In this document: piece after piece, positions 13,126-22,571 of the stretch | Layout: every line of letters starts with the position of its first letter | Position numbering within the stretch: the first letter of the stretch is position 1 | Assembly (NCBI GenBank): GCA_022774865.1 | Contig: JALFLH010000035.1 | Coordinates: forward strand, 1 to 64,000 | Direction of reading: 5' to 3' | DNA: 64,000 nt | Origin: Clostridiales bacterium | GTDB lineage: Bacteria; Bacillota; Clostridia; Oscillospirales; Oscillospiraceae | Notes under the pieces: generated by a model | What the model was told of the DNA's origin: nothing | The model's database searches: none | What the model saw: the letters and a program-made list of their open reading frames with translations, nothing else | Position numbers and translations under genes: made by a program

Positions 13126-15174
13126 ATGGCGAAACTATCCGATCCGGTGACGATTTTGAAGGGCGTGGGGCCGACCAAGGCGAAGCAGTTTGCCAATCTG
13201 AATATCTACACCCTGGGCGATTTGATCTGCCATTTTCCCAGAGGCTATGAGGATCGCACCAAACTGGTGCCCATCGCCAAGCTGGAGCCGGACGTTCCGG
13301 CCTGCTTCAAAGCCTGCGTCATGACCACCCCCCGCACCTCTCATATCCGCAAGGGGCTGGACATTACCAAGGTGCAGGTGGCGGATACCACCGGACGGCT
13401 GAATCTGACCTTTTTTAATCAGAAATTCACCACCGGGCAGCTCCAGTATGGGAAGGAATACATCTTTTATGGAGCCGTGAGCGGGGATTTCATCGGCTAT
13501 CATATGACATCCCCGGTGTTCGAGCCGCTGGACGCGCCGGCAGTTACCACCCGGCGGGTGCTGCCGCTGTATCCGCTGACGGCGGGACTTTCCAACGCGG
13601 CCATGCTCAAGGCGGTGCATCAGGCGCTGGCGCTCTGCGATCCGCCGGCGGAGATTATCCCGAAAGCGGTGCGGGAACAGTATGGAATTCTGCCCGCTGA
13701 GCGGGCGTATTATGCCATTCACGAGCCATCCTCCATGGCTGAGGCGGAGTTGGCGAAAAAAAGGCTGGTTTTTGAAGAATTTTTTGTGTTCTCGGCGGGG
13801 CTTGCCCTGATGCGTGCCAGCCGGACAGAGAAAAAGACGGACCGGTATGAGAATCTCGACCTGAAGCCTTTCCTGAATGCGCTGCCGTTTACGCTGACCG
13901 GGGCGCAGCAGCGGGCGATTGCGGATATTCTGGGGGATTTTCAAAAAGGAACACCCATGAACCGGCTGGTGCAGGGCGATGTGGGAAGCGGAAAGACCAT
14001 GGTGGCCGCGGCGGCGGCCTATGCGGCCACGCAAAACGGCCGGCAGGCGGCGCTGATGGCTCCAACGGAAATTCTGGCGGAACAGCATTACCAATCGCTG
14101 AACCGCCTGCTGGCGCCGCTGGGAATCCAAACGACGCTGCTGACCGGCTCCATGAAGCCAAGAGAGAAAGCCGAAGTGCGGAAAGGACTCTCGGACGGAC
14201 AGATTCAGCTTGCGGTGGGAACCCATGCCCTGCTGTCGGATGCCACGGTGTTTCGCAATCTGGGGCTGGTCATTACCGACGAGCAGCACCGGTTTGGCGT
14301 GGGGCAGCGGGCACGGCTTTCCGCCAAGGGATCAAATCCCCATCTTCTGGTGATGTCCGCCACGCCCATCCCACGGACGCTGGCGCTGCTCATGTACGGA
14401 GATCTGGATGTGTCCATTCTGGACGAACTTCCCCCGGGACGGGAGCCGGTGGAGACATTTCTGGTGGGGGAATCCTACCGGGCGCGGATTCATGCGTTCA
14501 TCCGCAGGCAGGTGGCCGAAGGCCACCAGTGCTTTGTGGTGTGCCCTGCGGTGGAGGAGAATGAGGAACTGGGTGTCAAGGCGGCATCGGCCTGGGCGGA
14601 AACTCTGCGGCAGACGGTGTTTCCTGATCTGCGGATCGCCCTGCTCCATGGCAAGATGAAGGGCGCGGAGAAGGAGGCGGCCATGGCGTCCTTTGCCCGG
14701 GGCGAAGCGGACGTGATGGTGGCCACCACGGTGATCGAGGTGGGCGTGGACGTACCGAACGCCACACTGATGGTGATCGAGGACGCGGATCGGTTTGGCC
14801 TGTCCCAGTTGCACCAGCTTCGCGGCCGGGTGGGAAGGGGGAGCGCCAAAAGCTACTGCATTCTGACCACCCATAATCGCAATCCGGAGACACTCCAGCG
14901 GCTGAAAGCCCTGTGCAAAACCACGGACGGCTTCAAAATTGCGGAGGAGGATCTGAAGCTGCGCGGCCCCGGCGATTTCTTCGGCTCCCGGCAGTCGGGA
15001 CTGCCTGCGTTCCGGATGGCCAACCTGAGCTGCGACCTTCAGACGCTCCAGCAGGCGCAGACTGCATCGGCAGCGTGGATTGAGGAAAGCGGAACGGCGG
15101 ATACCCCCGAGGCAAACGCGCTGAGCGCGCGCATCGGAGAACTGTTCAGTCGGGCCGAGGGCACCATGAATTGA
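13126..15174 (+). CDS. recG: ATP-dependent DNA helicase RecG
   Basis: The 682-residue protein has the RecG order. The N-terminal wedge/OB domain (about 1-230) contains GVGPTKAKQF near the start and an OB fold around RLNLTFFNQKF. A DEAD-type helicase domain follows with Walker A QGDVGSGKTMVA, DEQHRFG as motif II and SATPIPRT as motif III. The second RecA domain has TTVIEVGVDVPNAT and the HQLRGRVGRG motif VI, and the C-terminal RecG motif includes GPGDFFGSRQSGLP. RecG remodels stalled forks and Holliday junctions. ATG 13126 was preferred over ATG 13120 because the latter abuts the GGGGGG site. Confidence 0.97.
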   Translation: MAKLSDPVTILKGVGPTKAKQFANLNIYTLGDLICHFPRGYEDRTKLVPIAKLEPDVPACFKACVMTTPRTSHIRKGLDITKVQVADTTGRLNLTFFNQKFTTGQLQYGKEYIFYGAVSGDFIGYHMTSPVFEPLDAPAVTTRRVLPLYPLTAGLSNAAMLKAVHQALALCDPPAEIIPKAVREQYGILPAERAYYAIHEPSSMAEAELAKKRLVFEEFFVFSAGLALMRASRTEKKTDRYENLDLKPFLNALPFTLTGAQQRAIADILGDFQKGTPMNRLVQGDVGSGKTMVAAAAAYAATQNGRQAALMAPTEILAEQHYQSLNRLLAPLGIQTTLLTGSMKPREKAEVRKGLSDGQIQLAVGTHALLSDATVFRNLGLVITDEQHRFGVGQRARLSAKGSNPHLLVMSATPIPRTLALLMYGDLDVSILDELPPGREPVETFLVGESYRARIHAFIRRQVAEGHQCFVVCPAVEENEELGVKAASAWAETLRQTVFPDLRIALLHGKMKGAEKEAAMASFARGEADVMVATTVIEVGVDVPNATLMVIEDADRFGLSQLHQLRGRVGRGSAKSYCILTTHNRNPETLQRLKALCKTTDGFKIAEEDLKLRGPGDFFGSRQSGLPAFRMANLSCDLQTLQQAQTASAAWIEESGTADTPEANALSARIGELFSRAEGTMN

Positions 15175-15254
15175 CGATCACACGGTGATATGATAAAAAT
15201 GAACGGGAATGAAACATTCAACAACCAATGAACCCCGCAAAGGAGAATCCGATA

Positions 15255-16184
15255 ATGAAGAAACGACTTCCTGTGTTTGTGCTTGCACTGTACCTGCTTG
15301 CGGCGCTGGCGATGCCTGCCGCCGCTGCGGAGGCAACTGAAACTGCCGCGCCGACCAACGTTCCGAGAGAACCGGGCTTTTGCGGCGAGAAAATCACATG
15401 GGACTATGCCGAGGGCACACTGACCATTTCCGGCACGGGTGAAATGGATGATTTCCCCGAGGGTACACCCTGGGAAGAATTCCGGATGGAGATCAAAAAA
15501 GTGGTCTTTACCGGCGGCGTCACTTACATCGGCGCCTGTTCCTTCAAAAACAACAGCGCGTTGGAAACGGTGGACTTTGGCGGCAGCCTCTATGAAATTG
15601 GCAGGGAAGCCTTCGCCTCCTGCGACGGCCTGACGGCAATCGAGCTGCCCGCATCCTTTAAGATCTTTGGGGAGGCCTGTTTCCAGAACTGCAGGAATCT
15701 GAAAGAAATCCACTGTCAGGGAAAATTTCCGTCCTTCCGCCAAAACTGCCTGTGGGGCACCTGCGCCACCATCTATTATCCGGCGGAGCGGCCATGGAGC
15801 GTTACGTATATTGAGCAGTTGGAAACGGCCTTCAACGGCCGGATAGAATTCCTGGCTTCCGATGGAACAGACCCCTACCACCCGGAAGAACCGGAGACCC
15901 AGCCGGAGGAAACAGTTCCCCCTGCATCCACGGCGGCGCCGGAAACCCAGCCGGATATCCCGGCAACGGCAGCTCCCACCAGCGCACCGGAGACGGCTGT
16001 GCCCACGCAGAAGCAGACCGAAGCGCCCACGCAGGTGCCGACCGCACCGGTGCAGCAGGAAGAGACGGACGGCGGCAGCGGAATGTGGATCGGAATTCTG
16101 ATTGTGGGAATTGTGCTGCTCGCACTGCTGCTGGGTGCGCTGGTTTTCAGAGGAACCCGTCCGAAAGGAAAATTCTCCGCCTGA
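15255..16184 (+). CDS. Surface protein with BspA-type leucine-rich repeats and a C-terminal membrane anchor
   Basis: The 309-residue protein has a signal peptide (KKRLPVFVLALYLLAALAMPAAAA). A short domain typical of LRR_5 proteins follows (CGEKITWDYAEGTLTISGTGEMDDF), then three or four BspA-like repeats (YIGACSFKNNSALETVDFGGSL, IGREAFASCDGLTAIELP, FGEACFQNCRNLKEI). After a Pro/Thr/Glu-rich spacer (about 210-275) comes a transmembrane helix (IGILIVGIVLLALLLGALVF) and a short basic tail. It would be displayed on the cell surface; ligand unknown. ATG 15255 follows AAAGGAGA. No LPxTG motif is seen. Confidence 0.85.
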   Translation: MKKRLPVFVLALYLLAALAMPAAAAEATETAAPTNVPREPGFCGEKITWDYAEGTLTISGTGEMDDFPEGTPWEEFRMEIKKVVFTGGVTYIGACSFKNNSALETVDFGGSLYEIGREAFASCDGLTAIELPASFKIFGEACFQNCRNLKEIHCQGKFPSFRQNCLWGTCATIYYPAERPWSVTYIEQLETAFNGRIEFLASDGTDPYHPEEPETQPEETVPPASTAAPETQPDIPATAAPTSAPETAVPTQKQTEAPTQVPTAPVQQEETDGGSGMWIGILIVGIVLLALLLGALVFRGTRPKGKFSA

Positions 16185-16222
16185 TTTCCGGGAAAAACTA
16201 CCGAATTTCATACATATTTAAC

Positions 16223-16270
16223 AACTACCGGGAAAATCACCGTTTTTTGCATTTTCCCGGTAGTTTTTTT
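16223..16270 (+). terminator. Terminator of the LRR surface protein gene
   Basis: A perfect 15-bp stem (16223-16237 with 16251-16265) runs into a T tract. Confidence 0.9.
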
Positions 16271-16298
16271 GTTGGGAACGGAAAAAATAAAAAACTGG

Positions 16299-16327
16299 TT
16301 GTAAGTTCCGAAAAAATGATGTAAAAT
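16299..16327 (+). promoter_or_regulatory. gpmI promoter
   Basis: TTGTAA (16299-16304) and TAAAAT (16322-16327), 17-bp spacer. Confidence 0.65.
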
Positions 16328-16394
16328 AATACAACCAATAAAATGCAGAAAAGCGGGCAGATAGACTGCGCCTGCTTTATGGAGGTATGATACC

Positions 16395-17957
16395 ATGGAA
16401 AAACCCATTGTTCTGGTCATCATGGACGGCGTCGGCAAGGGTGACGGCGGCAGCGGCGATGCGGTGGCCATTGCCAAAACGCCCACCCTGGATCATCTGC
16501 TGGCGACCTGCCCGCATACTTACCTGAAGGCTCACGGCACCGCCGTCGGCCTGCCCACGGACGAGGATATGGGCAACAGCGAGGTCGGTCACAACGCGCT
16601 GGGCTGCGGCCAGATTTATTCCCAGGGCGCCAAGCTGGTCGGAGAGTCCATTGAAAACGGAACACTGTACGCGTCCGAAACCTGGAAGGATCTGGTCGCC
16701 AATGCGAAAAACGGCAGAGCCATGCACTTCCTCGGCCTGCTGAGCGACGGCAACGTCCATTCCAACATCCATCATCTGATCGCGCTGCTGCGTCAGGCGC
16801 ACGCCGAGGGCGTGAAGAAGGCCTACTGCCACATTCTGCTGGACGGCCGTGACGTGCCCGCCACCTCCGCGCTGGAGTATGTGGCCATGCTGGAGGATGT
16901 GCTGAAGGAACTGAATACCGACGGCTGCGACTATGCCATCGCCTCCGGCGGCGGCCGGATGCAGATCACCATGGACCGCTATGAGGCAAACTGGGCAATG
17001 GTGGAAGCCGGCTGGCGCACCCATGTGCAGGGCATCGGCCGGCAGTTCTCCTCCGCCAAAGAGGCGATTGAGACTTACCGCGCGGAGACCGGCTGCATCG
17101 ACCAGGATCTGCCTGCCTTTGTGGTGGCCCGTGGCGGCGAGCCTGTGGCCAGAATCGCCAACGGCGACAGTGTGATTCTCTTCAACTTCCGGGGCGACCG
17201 GGCCCAGGAGATTTCTCTGGCCTTTGACCGGAAGGACTTCGACAAGTTTGACCGGGGCGATTACACCGGCGTCAAGTTTGCCGGTATGCTGCAGTACGAC
17301 GGAGACCTGAACATTCCGGAGCACTATCTGGTGCAGCCTCCCGTGATTAAGAATACACTGACTGAGGTGCTGTGCCAGGCCGGCGTTCACGAGTATGCCC
17401 TGTCCGAGACCCAGAAATACGGCCATGTGACCTACTTCTGGAACGGCAACCGTTCCGGCAAGGTGGACGAGAATCTGGAGGTTTACGAGGAAATTCCCTC
17501 CGATGTGATTCCCTTTGAGCAGGCACCCGCCATGAAGTCCAAAGAAATTACCGCGCACATGGTGGCTGCCATGGCTTCCGGAAAATTTCAGTTCCTGCGC
17601 TGCAACTTCCCCAACGGCGATATGGTGGGTCACACCGGTGTGATGGACGCGGTGGTTTACGCCATGGAGTGCGTGGATAAGGGTCTGGCCGCCATTCTGG
17701 AGGCAGCCGACCAATATGGCTACACCGTACTGATCACGGCCGACCATGGCAATGCCGACCAGATGACCGAGACCAAGAAGGGCAAGACCTCTGTCCGTAC
17801 CGCCCACTCCCTGAATCCTGTTCCCTTCATCATCTACGACAAGGATCACGACTGGGTCATCAAGGAAGGCCGTTATGGTCTGGCCAATGTGGCACCCACC
17901 ATTGTGAAAATGATGGGTCTGACCGCTCCGGCCTGCTGGGAAGAAAGCATGGTCTGA
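16395..17957 (+). CDS. gpmI: 2,3-bisphosphoglycerate-independent phosphoglycerate mutase
   Basis: The 520-residue cytoplasmic enzyme interconverts 3- and 2-phosphoglycerate in glycolysis. It shows the alkaline-phosphatase-superfamily metal and nucleophile sites: VIMDGVG at the N-terminus, the phosphoserine motif MGNSEVGHNALG (Ser62), LSDGNVHS, HILLDGRDVPATS, FNFRGDRAQ, GDMVGHTG and ITADHGNADQM. The length is typical of the Mn-dependent iPGM. ATG follows GGAGGT. It lies alone between a terminator and the Asp23 gene. Confidence 0.97.
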   Translation: MEKPIVLVIMDGVGKGDGGSGDAVAIAKTPTLDHLLATCPHTYLKAHGTAVGLPTDEDMGNSEVGHNALGCGQIYSQGAKLVGESIENGTLYASETWKDLVANAKNGRAMHFLGLLSDGNVHSNIHHLIALLRQAHAEGVKKAYCHILLDGRDVPATSALEYVAMLEDVLKELNTDGCDYAIASGGGRMQITMDRYEANWAMVEAGWRTHVQGIGRQFSSAKEAIETYRAETGCIDQDLPAFVVARGGEPVARIANGDSVILFNFRGDRAQEISLAFDRKDFDKFDRGDYTGVKFAGMLQYDGDLNIPEHYLVQPPVIKNTLTEVLCQAGVHEYALSETQKYGHVTYFWNGNRSGKVDENLEVYEEIPSDVIPFEQAPAMKSKEITAHMVAAMASGKFQFLRCNFPNGDMVGHTGVMDAVVYAMECVDKGLAAILEAADQYGYTVLITADHGNADQMTETKKGKTSVRTAHSLNPVPFIIYDKDHDWVIKEGRYGLANVAPTIVKMMGLTAPACWEESMV

Positions 17958-18022
17958 GCATCTCCATTCCCCGGAACCGGGCTGAACGTGTTGAATTGAA
18001 AGGGAAGGCGCGGCTTTCCACC

Positions 18023-18056
18023 AACTTTCAACTTTCAACTTTCAATTTTCAACTTC
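18023..18056 (+). repeat. Short tandem heptamer repeat
   Basis: About five tandem copies of AACTTTC (the fourth is AATTTTC, the last truncated) lie just upstream of the SD site of the Asp23 gene. The purpose is unknown; slippage here could alter the leader length. Confidence 0.8.
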
Positions 18057-18075
18057 TGAAATTGGAGGACTGAAT

Positions 18076-18429
18076 ATGATCCGTCAAAACAACGAAAACG
18101 GCAGCGTCAACATCAGCACCAGCGTCTATACGGAAATCGCCGGTACAGCCGCCACCAACTGCTTCGGCGTGAAGGGAATGGCTGCCCGCTCCGTCAAGGA
18201 CGGCGTGTATCATCTGCTGCGCAAGGAATCCGTCGGCAAGGGCGTCCATGTGAAATTCCATGAGGACGACACCATTTCCATCGATCTGCACATAATGGTT
18301 GACAACGGCGTGAATCTGAACGCCGTGGGCGCCTCGATTATCTCCGAGGTTCGTTATGTTGTTACCAAGTGCACCGGCACCGAAGTACGGGCCGTAAATG
18401 TTTATGTCGACTCCATGATGGTCGACTGA
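18076..18429 (+). CDS. Asp23/Gls24 family envelope-stress protein (YloU type)
   Basis: A 117-residue protein of the DUF322/Asp23 family, with NISTSVYTEIAGTAATNCFGVKGMAAR at residues 11-37, the central VHVKFHEDDTISIDLHIMVDNGVNL, and a VRAVNVYVDSM-like C-terminus. Family members form membrane-associated assemblies in Gram-positive bacteria. In Firmicutes this gene pairs with fakA/yloV, as here, only 20 bp apart. ATG follows TTGGAGG. Confidence 0.93.
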   Translation: MIRQNNENGSVNISTSVYTEIAGTAATNCFGVKGMAARSVKDGVYHLLRKESVGKGVHVKFHEDDTISIDLHIMVDNGVNLNAVGASIISEVRYVVTKCTGTEVRAVNVYVDSMMVD

Positions 18430-18449
18430 AGATTCGGAGGTATCACAAA

Positions 18450-20081
18450 TTGAGGCAAACGATTAATGGAGCCGACTTCCGCAGACTGCTGATCAGCGCA
18501 GCCGCCTCTATCGAAATTCACAAGCAGCAGCTCAATGAGCTGAACGTCTTTCCTGTTCCCGACGGTGACACCGGCACCAATATGTCCATGACCATCAACG
18601 CCGCTGCCGCTGATCTGCGTAAAATCGAGGACCCTTCTTTGGAGAAGGCATCCGCCGCCGCCGCTTCCGCCATGCTGCGGGGCGCCCGGGGAAATTCCGG
18701 CGTGATCCTGTCCCTGCTGATGCGGGGCATCTCCAGAAAACTCAAGGGCGCACAGGAATGCGACGGCGTGCTGTGGGCGGATGCCCTGCAGGAGGGCGTG
18801 GACGCCGCTTACAAGGCCGTCATGAAGCCCGCCGAGGGAACCATCCTGACCGTTGCCCGCCTGGCTGCCGCAAAGGCCCGGGAGGCTGCCCGGGAAAACA
18901 ACTACTTTGAGTTTGTCCACGAGGCGGCGCTGGAAGAGGCGAAAATTGCGCTGGCCGGCACCACCGACATGAACCCGGTGCTGAAAAAGGCCAACGTGGT
19001 GGATGCCGGCGGCAAGGGCTGGGTCTTTGCACTGGAGGCGATGCTGTCCGCCCTGCGGGGAGAGGATGTGGTAGTACCTGAGGGCACCGATGCCGGGGTT
19101 GTGAAGGAACAGGCAACCTTCTCCGATTTTGATGACGAGGATATCACCTTCACCTATTGCACCGAATTTATCATTTCCCGGGAGAATGACAAGGATCCGG
19201 AAGCGCTTCGCGCGTTCCTGTCCAGTCTGGGCGACAGCCTGGTTCTGGTGGACGACGATGAGATTATCAAGGTGCACGTCCACACCAACGATCCCGGTAA
19301 AGCACTTCACGAGGCCATTGAGTACGGCTCCTTTGTGACCGTCAAGATTGAGAATATGCGCCTGCAGCACACCGAAAAGGTCATGAGCGAGCAGGAGCTG
19401 GCGCCCAGAATTGCCGACCCGGAGAAGCCCTTCGGCGTCGTTTCCGTATGCGCGGGCGATGGCTTGAAGGATGTGTTCCAGAATCTGGGCGTGGACTGCA
19501 CCGTTTCCGGCGGCCAGACCATGAACCCCAGTACGCAGGACATTCTGGAGACGGTCAACAAAGTCCCCGCCGGGACGGTTTTTGTGCTGCCGAATAATAA
19601 AAACATCATTATGGCGGCCGAGCAGGTGGATGACCTGACCCCCAAGCACGTGGTGGTGATCCCCAGCAAGACCGTGCCCCAGGGTGTGACGGCCATGCTG
19701 AACTTCAACCCCGAAGGCACCGAGGAAGAAAATGTGCAGGCCATGACGGAGAGCCTGTCCACCGTGGATACGATGCAGATCACCTATGCCGCCCGGAATT
19801 CCGACTTTGACGGCTACGATATCCATGAGGGCGACTATCTGGCTCTGTACGGCAGCCAGTTGTTCGGCACCAGTCAGGATATCCGGGTGCTGCTCAAGAG
19901 TCTGGCGCAGAAGATTCATGACGACGGCAAGGAATACATCACGATCTATTACGGCGCGGATGTGAAGGAAAAGCACGCCCAGAAGACTGCCGACCTGTTC
20001 GCGGAAATCTGCCCCGAAGCGGATGTCAACCTGCTCAACGGCGGACAGCCCGTGTACTATTATCTGATTTCTGCCGAATAA
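18450..20081 (+). CDS. fakA: Fatty acid kinase catalytic subunit FakA (YloV, DhaL domain)
   Basis: The 543-residue protein starts with a DhaL kinase domain (about 1-195). It has the ATP/Mg signature NVFPVPDGDTGTNM, the glycine-rich RGARGNSGVILS and VVDAGGKGW. A middle domain and a C-terminal domain follow (FVLPNNKNIIMAAEQ), both typical of FakA. With FakB it phosphorylates exogenous or recycled fatty acids for phospholipid synthesis. TTG at 18450 is chosen because GGAGGT lies 8 bp upstream and the protein then begins exactly at the family N-terminus (INGADFRRLL). Co-transcribed with the Asp23 gene. Confidence 0.93.
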   Translation: MRQTINGADFRRLLISAAASIEIHKQQLNELNVFPVPDGDTGTNMSMTINAAAADLRKIEDPSLEKASAAAASAMLRGARGNSGVILSLLMRGISRKLKGAQECDGVLWADALQEGVDAAYKAVMKPAEGTILTVARLAAAKAREAARENNYFEFVHEAALEEAKIALAGTTDMNPVLKKANVVDAGGKGWVFALEAMLSALRGEDVVVPEGTDAGVVKEQATFSDFDDEDITFTYCTEFIISRENDKDPEALRAFLSSLGDSLVLVDDDEIIKVHVHTNDPGKALHEAIEYGSFVTVKIENMRLQHTEKVMSEQELAPRIADPEKPFGVVSVCAGDGLKDVFQNLGVDCTVSGGQTMNPSTQDILETVNKVPAGTVFVLPNNKNIIMAAEQVDDLTPKHVVVIPSKTVPQGVTAMLNFNPEGTEEENVQAMTESLSTVDTMQITYAARNSDFDGYDIHEGDYLALYGSQLFGTSQDIRVLLKSLAQKIHDDGKEYITIYYGADVKEKHAQKTADLFAEICPEADVNLLNGGQPVYYYLISAE

Positions 20082-20160
20082 AGTGATAATGGCGACGGCG
20101 CCCACTGCCTTTTACGGGCTGTGGGCGCTTAACGTAATCTCGAAAACAGGAGGAAACGCT

Positions 20161-20994
20161 ATGCAGGACAATGGGCAAAGCGGCGTGATTGGAAGAATCC
20201 GTAATTATTCCCGGATGCTGGGCAGGATGGAGATTCCCACCCATGCGAGCCACGCCTGCTACTTTATTGTCCTGGCGGTTTTTCCGGTGCTCACGCTGGT
20301 GCTTGGCCTGCTGCGCTATACGCCGCTGGAGGCGGCCGATCTGATGGAACTGGTGGCGGGCTTCCTGCCGGATGCCCTGGAGCCGTATATCTGGAAGCTG
20401 ATTTCCGGCACCTTCGACAACACCTCCAAGGCTGTGGTTTCCCTGTCCGCCGTGACGGCGCTGTGGTCTGCCAGCCGGGGCGTCTACGGTGTCCTGACGG
20501 GACTAAACAGCGTTTACGGCGTGGAGGAGGATCGAAGCTGGCTGCACACCCGGCTGATGAGCGTAGTATACACGTTTCTGTTTTTGCTGATGCTGCTGCT
20601 GACGCTGGTGCTGCACGTATTCGGCGACACCATTGTGCAGTGGATTCACAGCACGGGAAATCCCAGACTGTTCCTTTGGATGGATATCATTGATTTTGGC
20701 TTCTTTATTCTGGTGGCGGCGCAGACCCTTCTGTTCTGCGTGATGTTCATGTTCCTGCCCAATCAGCGCAACGGTTTTCTGGAGAGCTTGCCCGGGGCGT
20801 TGTTTGGCAGCCTGGGATGGATGACGTTCTCGTCCCTGTTTTCAATCTATGTGGAGCATTTTCCCAACTATATGAATATCTATGGCTCCGTCTACGCCGT
20901 GGCGCTGGCCATGCTGTGGCTGTATATGTGCGTATCCATCGTGTTTTACGGCGGAGCGCTGAACCGGTTCCTGCGGGATCTGCGAAAGGCCTGA
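20161..20994 (+). CDS. YihY/BrkB family membrane protein
   Basis: The 277-residue protein has about six membrane segments and the YihY pattern: ASHACYFIVLAVFPVLTLVLGLL early, TALWSASRGVYGVLTGLNSVYGVEEDRSW in the middle (family hallmark ALWSASRG...GLN), and YGSVYAVALAMLWLYMCVSIVFYGGALN near the end. Some relatives were once called RNase BN, which was wrong. The transport role is unproven. ATG 20161 follows ACAGGAGGAA. Confidence 0.92.
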   Translation: MQDNGQSGVIGRIRNYSRMLGRMEIPTHASHACYFIVLAVFPVLTLVLGLLRYTPLEAADLMELVAGFLPDALEPYIWKLISGTFDNTSKAVVSLSAVTALWSASRGVYGVLTGLNSVYGVEEDRSWLHTRLMSVVYTFLFLLMLLLTLVLHVFGDTIVQWIHSTGNPRLFLWMDIIDFGFFILVAAQTLLFCVMFMFLPNQRNGFLESLPGALFGSLGWMTFSSLFSIYVEHFPNYMNIYGSVYAVALAMLWLYMCVSIVFYGGALNRFLRDLRKA

Positions 20995-21079
20995 AAATGT
21001 GTCTGATTCGTTAATTCTTCTCCTGTTTACGCCGTGTTCACAGTTGGTCAATATGATGAAAGGAAAAGGGGGCGGGAAA

Positions 21080-21907
21080 ATGTTCGGTTTTATCTCCGCA
21101 AGCTGGAAGGAGCTGGACAAAGGACAGCAGGATCGTTACAGTGGTGTTTACTGCGGAATCTGCCGGGAAATCAAGACCCGCGCGTCGCATACTGCCAGAA
21201 TGGGACTGAGCTACGATATGGCTTTTCTGGCGCTGCTGCTGATGAGCCTGTACGAGCCGGAGGAAACCGCCGGCCCGCTGCGCTGCGCGACCCATCCGCT
21301 GCGGCGGCTGGACTGGGTGGACAATGAATGCGTCTGCTACGCCGCCGATATGAATGTGGCGCTTTCCTACTACAACCTGATGGACGACTGGCAGGACGAT
21401 GGAAAGAGAGCCGCCAAAATCATGGCGGACGCAATTGGAAAAAGCCTGCCGGACATCCGTGCACGGTACCCAAGGCAGTGTGGTGCCATTGAAAACTGCA
21501 TCGCGCAGTTGAGCGCCATGGAAAAGGAAAACTGTTCCAATCCCGATGAACCCGCCGCCTGCTTCGGACGGCTCATGGGAGAACTCCTGACATACCGGGA
21601 GGATATGTGGGCGCCCACGCTGCGCCTGATGGGCTTCCATCTGGGCCGATTCATTTATCTGGCTGACGCGGCGGTGGATTACCGCCGGGACAAGCGGAAG
21701 GGAAAGTACAATCCCTATCTTGCCATGGGATCGGAGGAAGACTGGCCCCGGTGGGAAGAATATCTGGTGCTGGATATGGGTCGGTGTACAGACGCATACG
21801 AAAAACTGCCCCTTGTTCAGGACAAGGCTCTGCTGGATAACATTCTGTATTCCGGTGTTTGGGTGAATTTCAGAGGGAAAGGCGCGAAGGCGAGGGAAGA
21901 GACATGA
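21080..21907 (+). CDS. DUF5685 family protein
   Basis: The 275-residue soluble protein fits the DUF5685 family. It has an N-terminal [12 protein letters not shown] motif (a CxxC pair close to the start), [13 protein letters not shown], a Cys-rich segment around [25 protein letters not shown], and [25 protein letters not shown]. The many Asp/Tyr residues in helices recall prenyl-transfer-like all-helical folds, but the function is unknown. Its stop overlaps the ATG of the DnaJ-domain gene (ATGA), so the pair is coupled. Confidence 0.85.
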   Translation: MFGFISASWKELDKGQQDRYSGVYCGICREIKTRASHTARMGLSYDMAFLALLLMSLYEPEETAGPLRCATHPLRRLDWVDNECVCYAADMNVALSYYNLMDDWQDDGKRAAKIMADAIGKSLPDIRARYPRQCGAIENCIAQLSAMEKENCSNPDEPAACFGRLMGELLTYREDMWAPTLRLMGFHLGRFIYLADAAVDYRRDKRKGKYNPYLAMGSEEDWPRWEEYLVLDMGRCTDAYEKLPLVQDKALLDNILYSGVWVNFRGKGAKAREET

Positions 21908-22566
21908 TCGACGATCCTTATAAGGTGCTTGGCGTCAGCCCGGATGCCTCCGATGATGAGATCAAGCGGGCATACCGGCAGCTTGCGAAAAAATATCACC
22001 CGGATCTGAACCCGGGCGATCCGGTGGCTGCAAAGAAAATGCAGGAAATCAACGCCGCCTATGAGCAGATCAAAAATCCCGAAAAAGCACAGCCTGCGGG
22101 CGGCGGCTACGGCGGAAGCTATGGCGGCGGCTACGGCCAGTATGATCCCTTCGGCGGCTACGGCGGTTATCAGCAGCGGCGAACCTATACCGGCGCCGAT
22201 GCCTCGGATACCTATCAGCAGGCTGCCATGAATTACATCCGTTACGGCCGCTATCAGGAGGCGCTGAACGCGCTGAACAATGCGTCGGATCGAAACGCCC
22301 GGTGGTATTATCTCAGCGCGCTGGCAAACGATGGGCTGGGCAATCAGGTAACGGCGCTGGAGCATATCCGCAGGGCTGTTTCCATGGAGCCGGACAATCC
22401 GGAGTATCTGGATGCCCTGAACCAGATCGAGCATGGTGGGAATACCTATCGGGAACGGGCCGGCGGCTTCCGGGGCTTCCGGATGCGGGGCGATCCCTGC
22501 GCCAATCTGTGCCTTTGCTATCTGGCGCAGCTTTTCTGCTGCCGGGGCAGATTCCTCTGCTGCTGA
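21904..22566 (+). CDS. J-domain protein with TPR-like segment and Cys-rich tail
   Basis: The 220-residue protein opens with a complete J domain (1-63; [24 protein letters not shown] motif in [11 protein letters not shown]). A Gly/Tyr-rich linker follows (about 67-110), then a helical region resembling tetratricopeptide repeats ([42 protein letters not shown]), and finally a tail with five Cys ([13 protein letters not shown]...CC). It lacks the DnaJ zinc-finger repeat. It probably recruits DnaK to a specific client, perhaps the DUF5685 protein with which it overlaps; that pairing is inference. Confidence 0.85.
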   Translation: MIDDPYKVLGVSPDASDDEIKRAYRQLAKKYHPDLNPGDPVAAKKMQEINAAYEQIKNPEKAQPAGGGYGGSYGGGYGQYDPFGGYGGYQQRRTYTGADASDTYQQAAMNYIRYGRYQEALNALNNASDRNARWYYLSALANDGLGNQVTALEHIRRAVSMEPDNPEYLDALNQIEHGGNTYRERAGGFRGFRMRGDPCANLCLCYLAQLFCCRGRFLCC

Positions 22567-22571
22567 GCGGC

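Noticed and set aside
15039..16211. 390-codon minus-strand ORF opposite the LRR surface protein.
   Set aside because: Shadow of the real plus-strand gene, which has a signal peptide, LRRs and a membrane anchor.
16377..18038. Long antisense ORF opposite gpmI (and similar ones opposite fakA, the metal ATPase, oppA, oppD and clpB).
   Set aside because: All are mirror images of GC-rich, strongly biased genes. They have His/Gly/Val-rich shadow composition and no SD sites.
18023..18056. Considered as a CRISPR repeat.
   Set aside because: Units are 7 bp with no spacers. No CRISPR array or cas gene was seen anywhere in the window.
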